Origin: Amycolatopsis sp. CA-128772
Lineage (GTDB): Bacteria > Actinomycetota > Actinomycetes > Mycobacteriales > Pseudonocardiaceae
Reading direction: 5' to 3'
DNA: 64,000 nt
Assembly: GCF_002904295.1 (NCBI RefSeq)
Contig: NZ_PPHG01000092.1
Location: 44,815-108,814 of the forward strand
Position numbers and translations under genes: made by a program. Shown here piece after piece: positions 32,540 to 41,629 of this stretch. Each line of letters opens with the position of its first letter. Positions within the stretch are counted from its first letter, which is position 1. The notes under the pieces were generated by a model. It was not told the origin of the DNA. It was given only the letters and a program-made list of their open reading frames with translations, and did no database searches.

Positions 32540-34816
32540 ATGACCACCGCCGACGAACTGCTCGGCCGGCTCCGGAGCCTGGACGAGGACGCACTGGCGA
32601 AGGTACTGGCCCATCGGCCGGACGTCCTCGAAGAACCGTGGCCGCGGCGGCTCGACGTCGTCGCGGCCCGGCTCGCGTCCGCCGGTTCCGTCGACGCCGC
32701 CCTGCTCGCGTTGCCCACGCCGCCGGCGCAGGTCATCCGCGCCGTCCAGGTGTGTTACGCGCTCGGGCTCCGGCCGGCCCCCCTCGACGAGGTCGCCCAC
32801 CTGCTCGGCACCGGGTCCGTGGTGTCCCTTGTGGACGAACTGGCCGAACGCGCCCTGCTGTGGCGCGACGACGACGGCGTCGTCCTGCCGGAACTGTTGC
32901 GGCGCACCGGCTTCGGCGCCGAAGGACTCGGGCGGCCCGTCGCCGACCTGCTCGAAGAGCTCGGCACGGCCCGGCTGGCGGAGCTGTCGCGAGCGCTGGG
33001 CCTGCCCGACACCGAACGGAAACCGCAGCTCCTGCTCGGGCTGGTGGAGTTCTTCCGCGACGGCGACCGCGTCCGCGAACTGTTCGCCACCGCGCCCGCC
33101 GAGAGCCGGAAACTGGTGCAGGACATGGCCGACGGCGTGCCCGAGGTCCAGGGGCTGGCCCCGGCGAGCTGGGCGTTCGACCACGGTTTCCTGATCAGCA
33201 CGTACTACGGCACGATCGCGATGCCGATCGAGGTATCGCTCGCCCTACGCGGCCCGGGTCACCAGCTGCCGTTCACGCCGGTCGAGCCCGAGTACGCCGT
33301 CACCCACCTCGGGGCCGACGCGGTGGAGTCCGCGTCGTCGGCCGCCGCGCTGCGGCTGCTCGACCGCGTGTCGGCGATCCTCGACCTGGCCGCCGCCGAA
33401 CCGTTGCCGCTGCTCAAGGACGGCACGATCGGATCCCGGCTGATCAAGAAGGTCGCCAAGGACACCGGGGGCACGCCTTCCGAGATCGCGCTGGCCATCG
33501 ACCTCGCGACGCAGGCCGGGCTGCTGCTGGCCGACGAGCCGCCGGTGCCGCGCCGCGGTCAGAAGGCGCCGCCGCCCACGCTCGCGCCGGACCCCGGGCT
33601 GGCCCGGCCGGCACCCGCGTTGCTGTACCGGCTGCTGCTGACGACCTGGTGGGACCCGGCGCCACCGGAGTTCGAGGTCGACATCGAGGCGCTGGTGCGG
33701 CGGCTGGTCGTGCGGCTGCCGGCGCGCCTGGCCCCCGGCGACGCGATCACCGACGCCGCCGCGTTCACCGAGCTCGCCCGGTGGCACGCGCCGATGCTGC
33801 CGGCCGAAGACTTCGCCGACCACGTCCGGATCGCCCTGGAGCAGGGCGAACTGCTCGGCGTCGTCGCGCACGGCGCGGCGACGGCGGCCGGCCGGGCCCT
33901 GCTCGGGCCGGACGGCTTGGTCGCGGTCACCGACGAACTCGTCGCCCGGGCGCGGACGACGGCGTTGTTCGGCACGGACCTGACCGCGATCGTGCCCGGC
34001 TCGCCCGACGCCCGGCTCGCCGCGCTGCTGGATCGCGTCGCCGACCGGGAAGCCCAGGGCACGGCGACCAGCTGGCGGTTCTCCCCGGCGTCCGTGCGGC
34101 GGGCGTTCGACCAGGGCGCGACGGCCGCCGTCCTGCTCGCGGACCTGCGCTCGATCGCGGCGGGCGACCTGCCGCAGCCGCTGGTGTACCTGGTGAACGA
34201 CGTCGCGCGGCGGCACGGCGAGGCGCAGGTGCTCGACGTCGCCAGCGTCGTCGTCGGCGAACCCGCCGTGCTGGCCGAGCTCGCCGCGCACCGCAAGCTC
34301 GCCAAACTCGGCCTGCGCGCGGTCGCGCCGACCGTCTTGACATCCACAGTGGACGCCGCCGGCACGCTGGAAGCGTTGCGCGAAGCCGGTTACGCCCCGA
34401 CGCGCCACACCGCGGACGGCACCATCGCGCTGCCCGCCCGCGACCAGGCCGAGCCGACGGCAGCCGTCCGTGATCCCGAACCCGGTGAACAGGCCGTCCC
34501 CGACCCGGCCGGCCACGCCGCGCGGCTGCTGGCCGCCCCGGCGACCGGCCCGGCCGTGCTGCGCGGCCAGCTCGCCCGCGCGATGAGCGACCGCTACGCG
34601 GGCCGGCTCACGCCGAAGCAGCAACAGCTCTGCTGGCAGCTCGAAGCCGGGCTGCCGGTGGGCATCGCGTACCGCGGCGAGCACCTCGTCGTCGCCCACC
34701 CCGAGCTCGACGGCGACGTCCTGGACGTCTGGTCGCTGGGCGAGCGCACCTACCGCCGGCTCGAGCTGACGGGGATCGAGCTGGCTCAGGTTTCGACGGC
34801 GGTCAGCCTGGCGTAG
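32540..34816 (+). CDS. Helicase-associated-domain protein (Helicase_C_3 family)
   Basis: A 758-residue protein of the actinobacterial family typified by M. tuberculosis Rv0862c. The N-terminus resembles winged-helix material (LLGRLRSLDEDALAKVLAHRPD); the C-terminal domain around residues 540-640 (LVYLVNDVARRHGEAQVLD, VVVGEPAVLAELAAHRKLAK, AGTLEALREAGYAP) is the Helicase_C_3 region. No Walker A or B is present, so it is not a helicase alone. In many actinobacteria the XPB-type helicase gene lies next to it, but none is seen here. Its 3' end overlaps the convergent sortase gene by 31 bases. Confidence 0.82.
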   Translation: MTTADELLGRLRSLDEDALAKVLAHRPDVLEEPWPRRLDVVAARLASAGSVDAALLALPTPPAQVIRAVQVCYALGLRPAPLDEVAHLLGTGSVVSLVDELAERALLWRDDDGVVLPELLRRTGFGAEGLGRPVADLLEELGTARLAELSRALGLPDTERKPQLLLGLVEFFRDGDRVRELFATAPAESRKLVQDMADGVPEVQGLAPASWAFDHGFLISTYYGTIAMPIEVSLALRGPGHQLPFTPVEPEYAVTHLGADAVESASSAAALRLLDRVSAILDLAAAEPLPLLKDGTIGSRLIKKVAKDTGGTPSEIALAIDLATQAGLLLADEPPVPRRGQKAPPPTLAPDPGLARPAPALLYRLLLTTWWDPAPPEFEVDIEALVRRLVVRLPARLAPGDAITDAAAFTELARWHAPMLPAEDFADHVRIALEQGELLGVVAHGAATAAGRALLGPDGLVAVTDELVARARTTALFGTDLTAIVPGSPDARLAALLDRVADREAQGTATSWRFSPASVRRAFDQGATAAVLLADLRSIAAGDLPQPLVYLVNDVARRHGEAQVLDVASVVVGEPAVLAELAAHRKLAKLGLRAVAPTVLTSTVDAAGTLEALREAGYAPTRHTADGTIALPARDQAEPTAAVRDPEPGEQAVPDPAGHAARLLAAPATGPAVLRGQLARAMSDRYAGRLTPKQQQLCWQLEAGLPVGIAYRGEHLVVAHPELDGDVLDVWSLGERTYRRLELTGIELAQVSTAVSLA

Positions 34817-35436
34817 GCCACGACGTTGTCGAGGTAGTTGCCGCTCGCCCGGTCGAACGCCCCGCCGCAGGTGATGAGCCGCAGTTCGGCGTCCGGCGTG
34901 TCGCCGTACACCTGGTCGGTCGGGAACGCGGCCTTCGCGTAGCGGTCGACGCGGTAGACGGTGAAGACGGCGATCCGGCCGTCCGCGCGGCCGACCTCGG
35001 CCTGCTCGCCGGGACGCAGCTCCTTGAGGCGGGAGAACGCGCCCGGCACGTGCCTGTAGTCGACGTGCGCGGCCAGCACCGCCGGACCGGTCTCCCCGGG
35101 CGACGGCGCGCCGGTGAACCAGCCGACCGTCGTGGCGTCGCCCGGGACTTCGAGCGCGCCGTCCGGGGTCAGCCCGAGGTCCGTGATCCCGTCGGCCCGC
35201 ACGCCGATCGCCGGGATGGTCAGGAACGCCGGTTTCGCCGCGGGGAGGCCGTCGGCGGCCGTTGCCGTGGGGTGCGCGAGGCTGGCGGTGCCCGGCGGGT
35301 TCGTGGCGGCCGGGCCCGGCGGGGCGATCTCCTCCGGGGCCTTCGGGGCCAGGACGAGGACGAGGGCCACGGCCAGGACCACGCCCAGTGCCGCGACGAC
35401 CGCCGTGACCGCGGGCCACAGGCGCGGGTGCCTCAA
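34786..35436 (-). CDS. Class F sortase
   Basis: A 216-residue membrane-anchored cysteine transpeptidase. The N-terminal membrane helix spans residues 8-30, then a Pro/Ala linker, then the sortase beta-barrel with His124 (LAAHVDYRH), Cys190 in LRLITCGGAFD, and a downstream Arg in YARLT. The TLxTC signature is present as LITC. The TTG start at 35436 overlaps the stop of the upstream excalibur gene (TTGA), so the two are made together. It would attach or crosslink a surface protein; the excalibur protein with its C-terminal membrane helix is a candidate substrate. Confidence 0.88.
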   Translation of the reverse strand: MRHPRLWPAVTAVVAALGVVLAVALVLVLAPKAPEEIAPPGPAATNPPGTASLAHPTATAADGLPAAKPAFLTIPAIGVRADGITDLGLTPDGALEVPGDATTVGWFTGAPSPGETGPAVLAAHVDYRHVPGAFSRLKELRPGEQAEVGRADGRIAVFTVYRVDRYAKAAFPTDQVYGDTPDAELRLITCGGAFDRASGNYLDNVVAYARLTAVET

Positions 35437-35909
35437 CTCGGGCGCCGGCGCAGGTAGAGCACCATGCCGCCGGACGCCGTCGCGGCGAGCAGCGTGCCGC
35501 CGAGCACCAGGACGCCGGGGACGTCGTCCGCCGGCTCACCGCCGCCGGTGGCGACGCCGCCGACCGGCTTGACCTTCACCTGGCCGCTGGTGGCGGGTTT
35601 TTTCGCGGCCGTCTTCGGCGCGGTCTGCGTGCGCTGTTTCGGCGTCGACGTGGTGGTTGTGCTCTGCTGTTGCGGGCGGTGCGGGAGTGCTTCGCAGGCG
35701 ATGCCGTTCTTGTCGCGGTCCAGGCCGTTGGGGTCACCTGGTGTCGCTTCGAGGACCGCCTGGGCTTCTTCCTGGTACTGGAAGTCTGAGCAGTTTTTGT
35801 CGCCGGTGAGCGGCGGCGCGAGCTGGGCGGATGCGAAGGGGACGGGGCCGAAGAGAGCGAGCCCGGCGACGGCGGCGGCCGTCGTCAGGGCACGGCGAAA
35901 CAGGGACAA
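35433..35909 (-). CDS. Excalibur-domain surface protein, probable sortase partner
   Basis: 158 residues with a signal peptide (FRRALTTAAAVAGLALFGPVPFASA), an excalibur calcium-binding domain (DKNCSDF, then LDRDKNGIACE), a Thr/Lys/Pro-rich wall-spanning linker, and a C-terminal helix followed by LRRRPS. That ending (PADDVPG, helix, Arg cluster) resembles a cell-wall sorting signal, although no canonical LPxTG is visible. It lies directly upstream of a class F sortase and overlaps it by four bases, so a substrate/enzyme pair is the natural reading. Confidence 0.82.
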   Translation of the reverse strand: MSLFRRALTTAAAVAGLALFGPVPFASAQLAPPLTGDKNCSDFQYQEEAQAVLEATPGDPNGLDRDKNGIACEALPHRPQQQSTTTTSTPKQRTQTAPKTAAKKPATSGQVKVKPVGGVATGGGEPADDVPGVLVLGGTLLAATASGGMVLYLRRRPS

Positions 35910-35981
35910 CGGAATTCCTTCCGAACGGAATCGGCGGCGAATGTGTCGTTACTATCGCCGCCTCGGCGGCGTCGTTACGGA

Positions 35982-36003
35982 CGTTTCCGGAATTTCGGAA
36001 ACG
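35982..36003. promoter_or_regulatory. 22-base dyad upstream of the excalibur/sortase operon
   Basis: CGTTTCCG (35982-35989), a 6-base AT-rich centre, and its exact complement CGGAAACG (35996-36003). It lies 73 bases before the excalibur start and about 190 before the response-regulator start, in a 285-base divergent gap that otherwise shows no gene. It has the form of a dimeric repressor site; the protein is unknown. Confidence 0.45.
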
Positions 36004-36194
36004 CCAGGTGTCCACCAGGATCGGCGCGTCCCGTGATTCTTCGCCTATTCCGCCGCGACCTGCGGATTCACCGGTCGGGAATGCATACCGGCCGGAATGT
36101 TACGGCTTTCGCGGTCACACTTTTGAGGTATTTCACGTGTGACGGCGCCGACCGGCCGTCACCACGGCGTCCGCACACCCCGTAGCCTCGGGGT

Positions 36195-36821
36195 ATGCCG
36201 ATCCAGGTACTGCTCGTCGACGACCACGAACTGGTCCGCCGCGGGCTCCGCGACCTCCTCGGCGACGAGCCCGACATCGAGGTCGTCGCCGAGGCGAGCT
36301 CCGTCGAAGAGGCCTTGGCGATGGCGATGCACGTCGAGCCGGAGGTGGCGGTGGTCGACGTCCGCCTCGGCGACGGCGACGGCATCACGCTCTGCCGCGA
36401 ACTGCGGTCGAAGCCGAACCCGCCGGCCTGCCTGATGCTGACCGCGTTCGACGACGAAGAGGCGATGGTCGGCGCGATCATGGCCGGCGCGGCGGGCTAC
36501 CTGCTGAAGCAGGTGCGCGGGCAGGACGTGGTGAACGCGGTCCGCGAGGTCGCGGCCGGCCGGTCGCTGCTGGACCCGGTGAGCACCGCGCGGGTGCTGG
36601 ACAAGATGCGCCACCCGCCGACGGACGAGCTGGCGACGCTGACCGAACGCGAGCGCGACGTGCTCGAGCTGATCGGCCAGGGGCTGTCGAACCGCGAGAT
36701 CGCCGAGCGGCTGTTCCTGGCGGAGAAGACGGTCAAGAACTACGTCACGTCGGTGCTGGCGAAGCTCGGCATGCAGCGCCGCACGCAGGCGGCGGCCTGG
36801 ATCGCGCGGCGCGAGAAGTAA
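36195..36821 (+). CDS. NarL/LuxR-type response regulator (DevR/DosR-like)
   Basis: A 208-residue response regulator. The receiver domain (1-120) has the acid pocket VDDHE, the phospho-acceptor Asp55 in VVDVRLGDGDG, and the conserved Lys in YLLKQVRG. The C-terminal LuxR helix-turn-helix (about 145-205) reads LTERERDVLELIGQGLSNREIAERL. The pattern KTVKNYVTSVLAKLGMQRRTQAA is that of DevR/DosR and relatives, which control hypoxia genes in mycobacteria. The GAF sensor kinase on the facing strand (37020-38255) is the likely partner, although the two converge and are not an operon. Cyd genes follow. Confidence 0.88.
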   Translation: MPIQVLLVDDHELVRRGLRDLLGDEPDIEVVAEASSVEEALAMAMHVEPEVAVVDVRLGDGDGITLCRELRSKPNPPACLMLTAFDDEEAMVGAIMAGAAGYLLKQVRGQDVVNAVREVAAGRSLLDPVSTARVLDKMRHPPTDELATLTERERDVLELIGQGLSNREIAERLFLAEKTVKNYVTSVLAKLGMQRRTQAAAWIARREK

Positions 36822-36936
36822 CTGCCCGCGGCGGCCGCGTCCGCAATCCGCCGTTCGCTGCGTCCTTTCCCCCATCCGGTCACGGTCCGCCACGTCGATC
36901 GGCGGGTTTTCGCGCCCAGATTCACTCGAACGTGAG

Positions 36937-36952
36937 TCGAATATATGTTCGA
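36937..36952. promoter_or_regulatory. LexA (SOS) box with no clear gene behind it
   Basis: TCGAAT ATAT GTTCGA matches the actinobacterial SOS box TCGAAC-N4-GTTCGA at 11 of 12 fixed positions. It sits in an unusually AT-rich patch in the gap between the convergent response regulator and sensor kinase genes. Downstream on the plus strand, AAGGGAGG at 36983-36990 and an ATG at 36995 open a frame of only five codons. This looks like the promoter and leader of a lost SOS gene. Confidence 0.65.
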
Positions 36953-37019
36953 GGAATCGGTAAGATCATGACGAGGGCGTGGAAGGGAGGCTGGATGACC
37001 CGAGAAGGATGAGTACCGG

Positions 37020-38255
37020 TCAGTCGAGAGGCAGGTCGAACGCGACGAGCGTGCCGAGGCTGGGTGAGGAGTTCAGGAAGAACTTCCCGCCCGCGGCGTC
37101 CGCGCGTTCGGCGAGGTGGCGCAGCCCACGGGTGGCGACGCCTTGGGGTACCCCGGAACCGTTGTCCCGGACGCGGAGTTTGACACCGCCGGAGTCCCTG
37201 GTCAGCGTCACGCGGGTTTCGCTGGCGCCGGAGTGCCGGACCACATTGGACAGTGCTTCACGCAGCGCGGCCCGGATGTGGTCGGCGCGTTCCGCGGGGA
37301 TGTCGGCGAACTCGCCGGACAGCTCCAGGGTCGGTGGGTAGCCGAGCAGCTCGCCGGCGATGCGAACCTCGCCGCGCGCCGACTCGGCGAGGTCGGTGGG
37401 CGTGCCGGTGTCGTGGCGAGGCTCCGGCGACCGCAGCGCGCGCACGGTCCCGCGGATTTCCTCGATGGTCTGGTCGAGCTGGTCGATGGCGTCGGACAGC
37501 CGCACCCCGTCGGCCTGGGCGAACCGCTTGCGCATGTTCCGCCGGACCCGGTCCAGCTGCATCCCGGCGCCGTAAAGCCGCTGCACGATGACGTCGTGGA
37601 GCTCGCGAGCGATGCGTTCCCGCTCCTCGTACAGGGCGACCCGATGCCGCGCATTGGCCCCTTCGGCGAGCGCGAGCACGACCCCGGCCTGGGCGGCAAA
37701 GGCGACGAGCATCTCGACGGTCCCGGCGGAGAAGGGTTCCCGCCCCCGCTTCCGGTAGACGGTCAGCGACCCGAGAACGCGGCCACCGGACCCAAAAGGC
37801 GCGGCCGCAAAAGGCCCATAGCCATGAAGCTCGGCGGGCACGTAGGGCGCGGTACGCGGATCGACGGTGAAGTCGGCACTGGCCACGGGCTCACCACCAC
37901 GAGCAACTCGCCCGGCCGCAGAGTCGGCGGGAAGCGAGAGCCCGCGAAGCGACTCCCCGGCGACGGCGGTCGGCTGCCCACCTTCTGCGTCCGGCTCAGG
38001 GCTCGCTTCGCCCGCTGGCGGGACCTGGCCCAGGTCGGGGTGCGCCGTGGCGTAGTGAGCAGCCTCCACCACCACGCGGCCGTCTTCTGTGCTGACCATG
38101 GCCAGCCCCAGGTCGGCGTCCGCCAGCTCGGCGGCCCGGGCGACGACCGTGTCCAGCACCGCTCCCGGGTCGTCGCCGGACAGGGCGGTGCTGGTGATCT
38201 CGGTGGCTGCGGACAGTGCCCGCGCGGCAAGCGTCGGATCCATGAGTTCCGTCAT
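37020..38255 (-). CDS. GAF-domain histidine kinase (DevS/NarX-like)
   Basis: A 411-residue soluble sensor kinase. Residues 15-195 include a GAF domain (VLDTVVARAAELADADLGLAMV...FAAAPFGSGGRVLGSLTVYRK). HisKA_3 follows with the phospho-His220 in RERIARELHDVIVQRLYG. The HATPase has N-box LREALSNVVRHSG and G-box RDNGSGV. One GAF domain, against two in mycobacterial DosS, and no membrane segment. ATG 38255 (MTELMDP) is preferred over the longer frame. It converges on the DevR-like regulator and lies 47 bases from the end of cydDC. The sensed signal (redox, oxygen, NO) is inferred from the family. Confidence 0.85.
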   Translation of the reverse strand: MTELMDPTLAARALSAATEITSTALSGDDPGAVLDTVVARAAELADADLGLAMVSTEDGRVVVEAAHYATAHPDLGQVPPAGEASPEPDAEGGQPTAVAGESLRGLSLPADSAAGRVARGGEPVASADFTVDPRTAPYVPAELHGYGPFAAAPFGSGGRVLGSLTVYRKRGREPFSAGTVEMLVAFAAQAGVVLALAEGANARHRVALYEERERIARELHDVIVQRLYGAGMQLDRVRRNMRKRFAQADGVRLSDAIDQLDQTIEEIRGTVRALRSPEPRHDTGTPTDLAESARGEVRIAGELLGYPPTLELSGEFADIPAERADHIRAALREALSNVVRHSGASETRVTLTRDSGGVKLRVRDNGSGVPQGVATRGLRHLAERADAAGGKFFLNSSPSLGTLVAFDLPLD

Positions 38256-38302
38256 TATCGCGCGGCGCGGTGGCGGCACGGCAAGGACACCGCAGGGTTC
38301 GA

Positions 38303-41300
38303 TCACTTGACCGGCACCCGGGTCACGATCCGGCCGTCGCGGACCTCGAGAACCACGTCCGCTCCGTCCGCTTCGTCCGCCCGATGAGTCACGTGCACCA
38401 CCGTGCGGCCCGCCAGCGCCTCCCGCAAGTTCGCCCGGACAACCCGAGCCGTCCCCTCATCCAGGTGCGCGGTGGGCTCGTCCAGCAGCACAAGCCCCGC
38501 GGACGGCGCCCCAAGCAGCGCCCGCGCCAACGCGACCCGCTGGGCCTGGCCTCCGGACAGCCCGCTCCCGCCGCTGCCAAGCACCGTCTCGAGCGAGACG
38601 TCGGTCAACGCCACGCTGTCCAACACCGCCCGCAGCTCCCCCGCGCTCGCAGTCGGGTCGGCAAGGCGAAGGTTCTCGGCCACGGTCGTCGCGGCGAGCA
38701 TCGGCTCCTGAGGAGCCCACGCAACCCCGGCCGGCACCCCGACAACTCCCCTGCGCGGCGCAAGAAACCCCAGCAAGGCGGCAACGAGCGTGGACTTCCC
38801 GGCCCCGCTCGGCCCCACCACGGCCGCATAGGTCCCGGGCGCCAGCTCCACGTCGACACCGTGCAGAACCACCGGCCCACCCGGCCAGCCAAGATCGGCA
38901 CCCCGCAGCTCGGCGCCACCACCACTCCGAGCCGCAGGGGACAGCTCCGGGCCGCCGGGCAAGTCAAGGCCGGCACCCCGACCCGACTCCGGTACGTCCG
39001 CGAGGCGCCGGCGGGCGCGCTGCAGGGTGTCCCAATGCTGGGCCACCGGGGGCAGCAGCGCCAAAACCTCCGCCAGTGCCAGCGGTACCAACGCCAGCAG
39101 GGGCGCCAGCACCGGGTCGAGCCGGCCGGCCGTCACCGCCTGGGCCGCCAATGCCGTGCTCACCACCGCCGCCGCTCCGCACGCCACTGTCACCAGCGCT
39201 TCTGCCGCGCCCGAACCGAATGCCTGCCGGCGGGCTTGGGCCGATAGGCGCGTGTCCGCGTCCGTGAGGGTGCGGCGGTGGGCCGCCGCCCTGCCGAATG
39301 CCAGTAGCTCGGCCGCCGCTTCGAACAGGACCAGCACCCGCTCCGCCACCTCGCGACGGCCCGCCGCCAGGGCCGTCGTCGCCCGGCGCTCCGCTCGCAA
39401 CGCCAGCCATGGCGCGCACAGCGCCACCACCACCGCCGCCGCCAGTGTCCAGCCCGCCGCCGGGAGCACCGCCGTCTGGACGGTGATCGCGCCCGCCGCC
39501 ACCAGGGTCACCACCAGCGGTGGCGACACCACCCGCGGCAGCAGGTCGCGCACCGTGTCGACGTCGGCGACCAGGCGCCGTTGGCCCTCGCCCGCGTGCA
39601 GGCTCCGCGCCGGCCCGAGGCGGACCAGCGAATTCCACAGCCGCACCCGGACGCGGCCCGCGATGCGGAACGCGGCGTCGTGCGTGACCAGCCGCTCGAC
39701 GTACCGCAGCCCGGCGCGGCCCAGGCCGAACGCCCGCACGCCCACCACCGCGACCGTCAGGGTCAGGATCGGCGGCTGCTGGGACGCCTTGGCGATGAGC
39801 CAGCCCGACGTCGCCGTCAGCGCCACCCCGGCCAGCAGCGCCAGCGCACCCAGCGCGGCGCCGCCGAACAGCCGTCCGTCGAGGAGCGCACGCCAACCCA
39901 GCGGCGCAGCCTCGGAGTCCACTTTGGACACTTCGGTGGCCACCGGGAACCCAGGCGATATGTCGACAGCCGCCGTGCGCTCGTGGGCCGCGATGACCGC
40001 CGCGGCGCCGTTGTCGACCGCGCGCTGCACCGCGTCGAGCACCAGGCGCGCGCTGGCCTCGTCCAGGTGGGCCGTCGGCTCGTCGAGCAGGAGCAACCAC
40101 GCGCCCTGCCGCGCCCGCACCAACGCCCGCGCGACGGCGACACGCTGACGCTGCCCCAGCGACAGCTGCGAAACCGGCCGGTCGGCGAGGCCCGCCAAGC
40201 CGAGTTCGGCGAGCACCTCGCCCGAGGCGCCCACCTCGTCGCGGACCGTGCCGCCGGTGAACACCGGCGACTGCGGCACCCACGCGACCTGTTCGCGCCA
40301 ACGCTCGAGGTCGGCGTCGGCGAGGTTCGCCGAACCAATCGTGATCGCGCCGTCGTGGGCCGGTACGAAACCGAGCAGCGCCGAGAGCGTCGTGGACTTG
40401 CCGCCGCCGCTCGGCGCGCGGAGCCAGACCGTCTCGCCCGGCCGGACCGTGAACGACTCGCCGTCGGGCGCGAACCCGCCGCGCCGCGCGACGCGCAACG
40501 ACGACACGCGCAGCTCGCCCCGCGACACGACCGCCGTCCCCGCCGCAGGGACCGGCAGCGCCAGCAGGTCGGCGACGCGCCGGACCGCTTCGACGCCGTC
40601 CTCGCTGGCGTGGAACGCGGCGCCGACCGCGCGCAGCGGCTGGTAGCACTCCGGCGCCAGGATCAGCACGCCGAGGCCGATGGCCAGCGGCAGGTGACCG
40701 CCGGCGAGCCGGACGCCGATCACCACCGCGACCAGCGCCACCGACAGCGTCGCGACCAGTTCGAGCACGAACGCCGAGGAAAACGCCACCTTCAACGTCT
40801 TGAGCGTGGCGCGGCGGTGGCTTTCGGACAGCCGCCGCACGGTCTCGCCCTGCGCGGCCGCCCGGCGGAACGCGGTCAGCACCGGCAGCACGCGCACGAG
40901 TTCCAGAAGCCGTTCGGACATCCGGTGCGTCGCGTCGGTCGCGCCGGCGACCCGGTCGGCCGTGTACTTGCCGACGAGGATGGCGAACATCGGCAGCAGC
41001 GGCACGGTCAGCGCGACGATCACGCCGGACGGCCAGTCGGCGAACAGGATCGCCGCGCCGGCGCCGAGCGGCACGACGGCCGCGGTCACCAGCGCCGGAA
41101 GGTATTCGCGAAAGTAGGCGTCGAGTGCGTCGAGGCCGCGGGTGGTGAGCGCGGTCAGCTCGCCGTGGCCGCGCCGGGCGATCCACTCCGGGCCCAGGCG
41201 CAGCGCGTGGTCGACGGCTTTGGCGCGCAACTCGCGCTGGGCGGTCGACGCCGCCCGGGCGGAGACCGTGCGCACCGCCCAGCCGGTCAACGCGCGCGTC

Positions 41301-41629
41301 GCGACGAGCGCGAGCAGCGCGGCCAGCTGGGCGGTGCGTCCCCCGGCACCTGCTCCGACGATCGCCGCGAGGACGTCGGCGAGCAGGAACGCCTGCGCCA
41401 CCAGGGCGGCGGCGTGGAGGAAGGACAGGAACCCCACCAGGGCCAGCGCTCGGCGCACGGCCGGCACCAAGGCCGGCAGCGCGCCGAGCGGACCCTTTCC
41501 CGGCCGCACCGAGTCCACTTTGGACTCCGAGGCGGAAAGGGGAGCGCGCCCGGGAAGCTGTGACAACCGGGGCTGCGCCCCGGGCCGGGGGCTCCGCCAC
41601 CCGGAACCCCCGAAAAACCGTTTCGTCAT
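38303..41629 (-). CDS. cydDC: Fused CydD-CydC thiol-reductant ABC exporter
   Basis: An 1108-residue fusion of the two half-transporters that export cysteine/glutathione-type thiols needed for cytochrome bd assembly. The CydD half has six helices (about 60-340), Walker A APSGGGKST near 406, LSLGQRQRVAVARAL and Walker B LLLLDEPTAHLDE. A linker of about 40 residues (SPGFPVATEVSKVDSEAAPL) leads to the CydC half, with Walker A GPSGAGKST near 940, LSGGQAQRVALARAL and VLLDEPTAHLDE. The ATG at 41629 overlaps the cydB stop (ATGA). The fusion is usual in actinobacteria. Confidence 0.94.
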   Translation of the reverse strand: MTKRFFGGSGWRSPRPGAQPRLSQLPGRAPLSASESKVDSVRPGKGPLGALPALVPAVRRALALVGFLSFLHAAALVAQAFLLADVLAAIVGAGAGGRTAQLAALLALVATRALTGWAVRTVSARAASTAQRELRAKAVDHALRLGPEWIARRGHGELTALTTRGLDALDAYFREYLPALVTAAVVPLGAGAAILFADWPSGVIVALTVPLLPMFAILVGKYTADRVAGATDATHRMSERLLELVRVLPVLTAFRRAAAQGETVRRLSESHRRATLKTLKVAFSSAFVLELVATLSVALVAVVIGVRLAGGHLPLAIGLGVLILAPECYQPLRAVGAAFHASEDGVEAVRRVADLLALPVPAAGTAVVSRGELRVSSLRVARRGGFAPDGESFTVRPGETVWLRAPSGGGKSTTLSALLGFVPAHDGAITIGSANLADADLERWREQVAWVPQSPVFTGGTVRDEVGASGEVLAELGLAGLADRPVSQLSLGQRQRVAVARALVRARQGAWLLLLDEPTAHLDEASARLVLDAVQRAVDNGAAAVIAAHERTAAVDISPGFPVATEVSKVDSEAAPLGWRALLDGRLFGGAALGALALLAGVALTATSGWLIAKASQQPPILTLTVAVVGVRAFGLGRAGLRYVERLVTHDAAFRIAGRVRVRLWNSLVRLGPARSLHAGEGQRRLVADVDTVRDLLPRVVSPPLVVTLVAAGAITVQTAVLPAAGWTLAAAVVVALCAPWLALRAERRATTALAAGRREVAERVLVLFEAAAELLAFGRAAAHRRTLTDADTRLSAQARRQAFGSGAAEALVTVACGAAAVVSTALAAQAVTAGRLDPVLAPLLALVPLALAEVLALLPPVAQHWDTLQRARRRLADVPESGRGAGLDLPGGPELSPAARSGGGAELRGADLGWPGGPVVLHGVDVELAPGTYAAVVGPSGAGKSTLVAALLGFLAPRRGVVGVPAGVAWAPQEPMLAATTVAENLRLADPTASAGELRAVLDSVALTDVSLETVLGSGGSGLSGGQAQRVALARALLGAPSAGLVLLDEPTAHLDEGTARVVRANLREALAGRTVVHVTHRADEADGADVVLEVRDGRIVTRVPVK

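Noticed and set aside
33245..35539. 764-codon open frame on the minus strand
   Set aside because: Overlaps the helicase-associated gene and the sortase in the wrong frame; composition is typical of GC-driven shadow.
36979..37341. 120-codon plus-strand frame after the SOS box
   Set aside because: Most of it is antisense to the 3' part of the sensor kinase gene and is Ser/Arg/Pro-rich; the frame directly behind the ribosome site stops after five codons.
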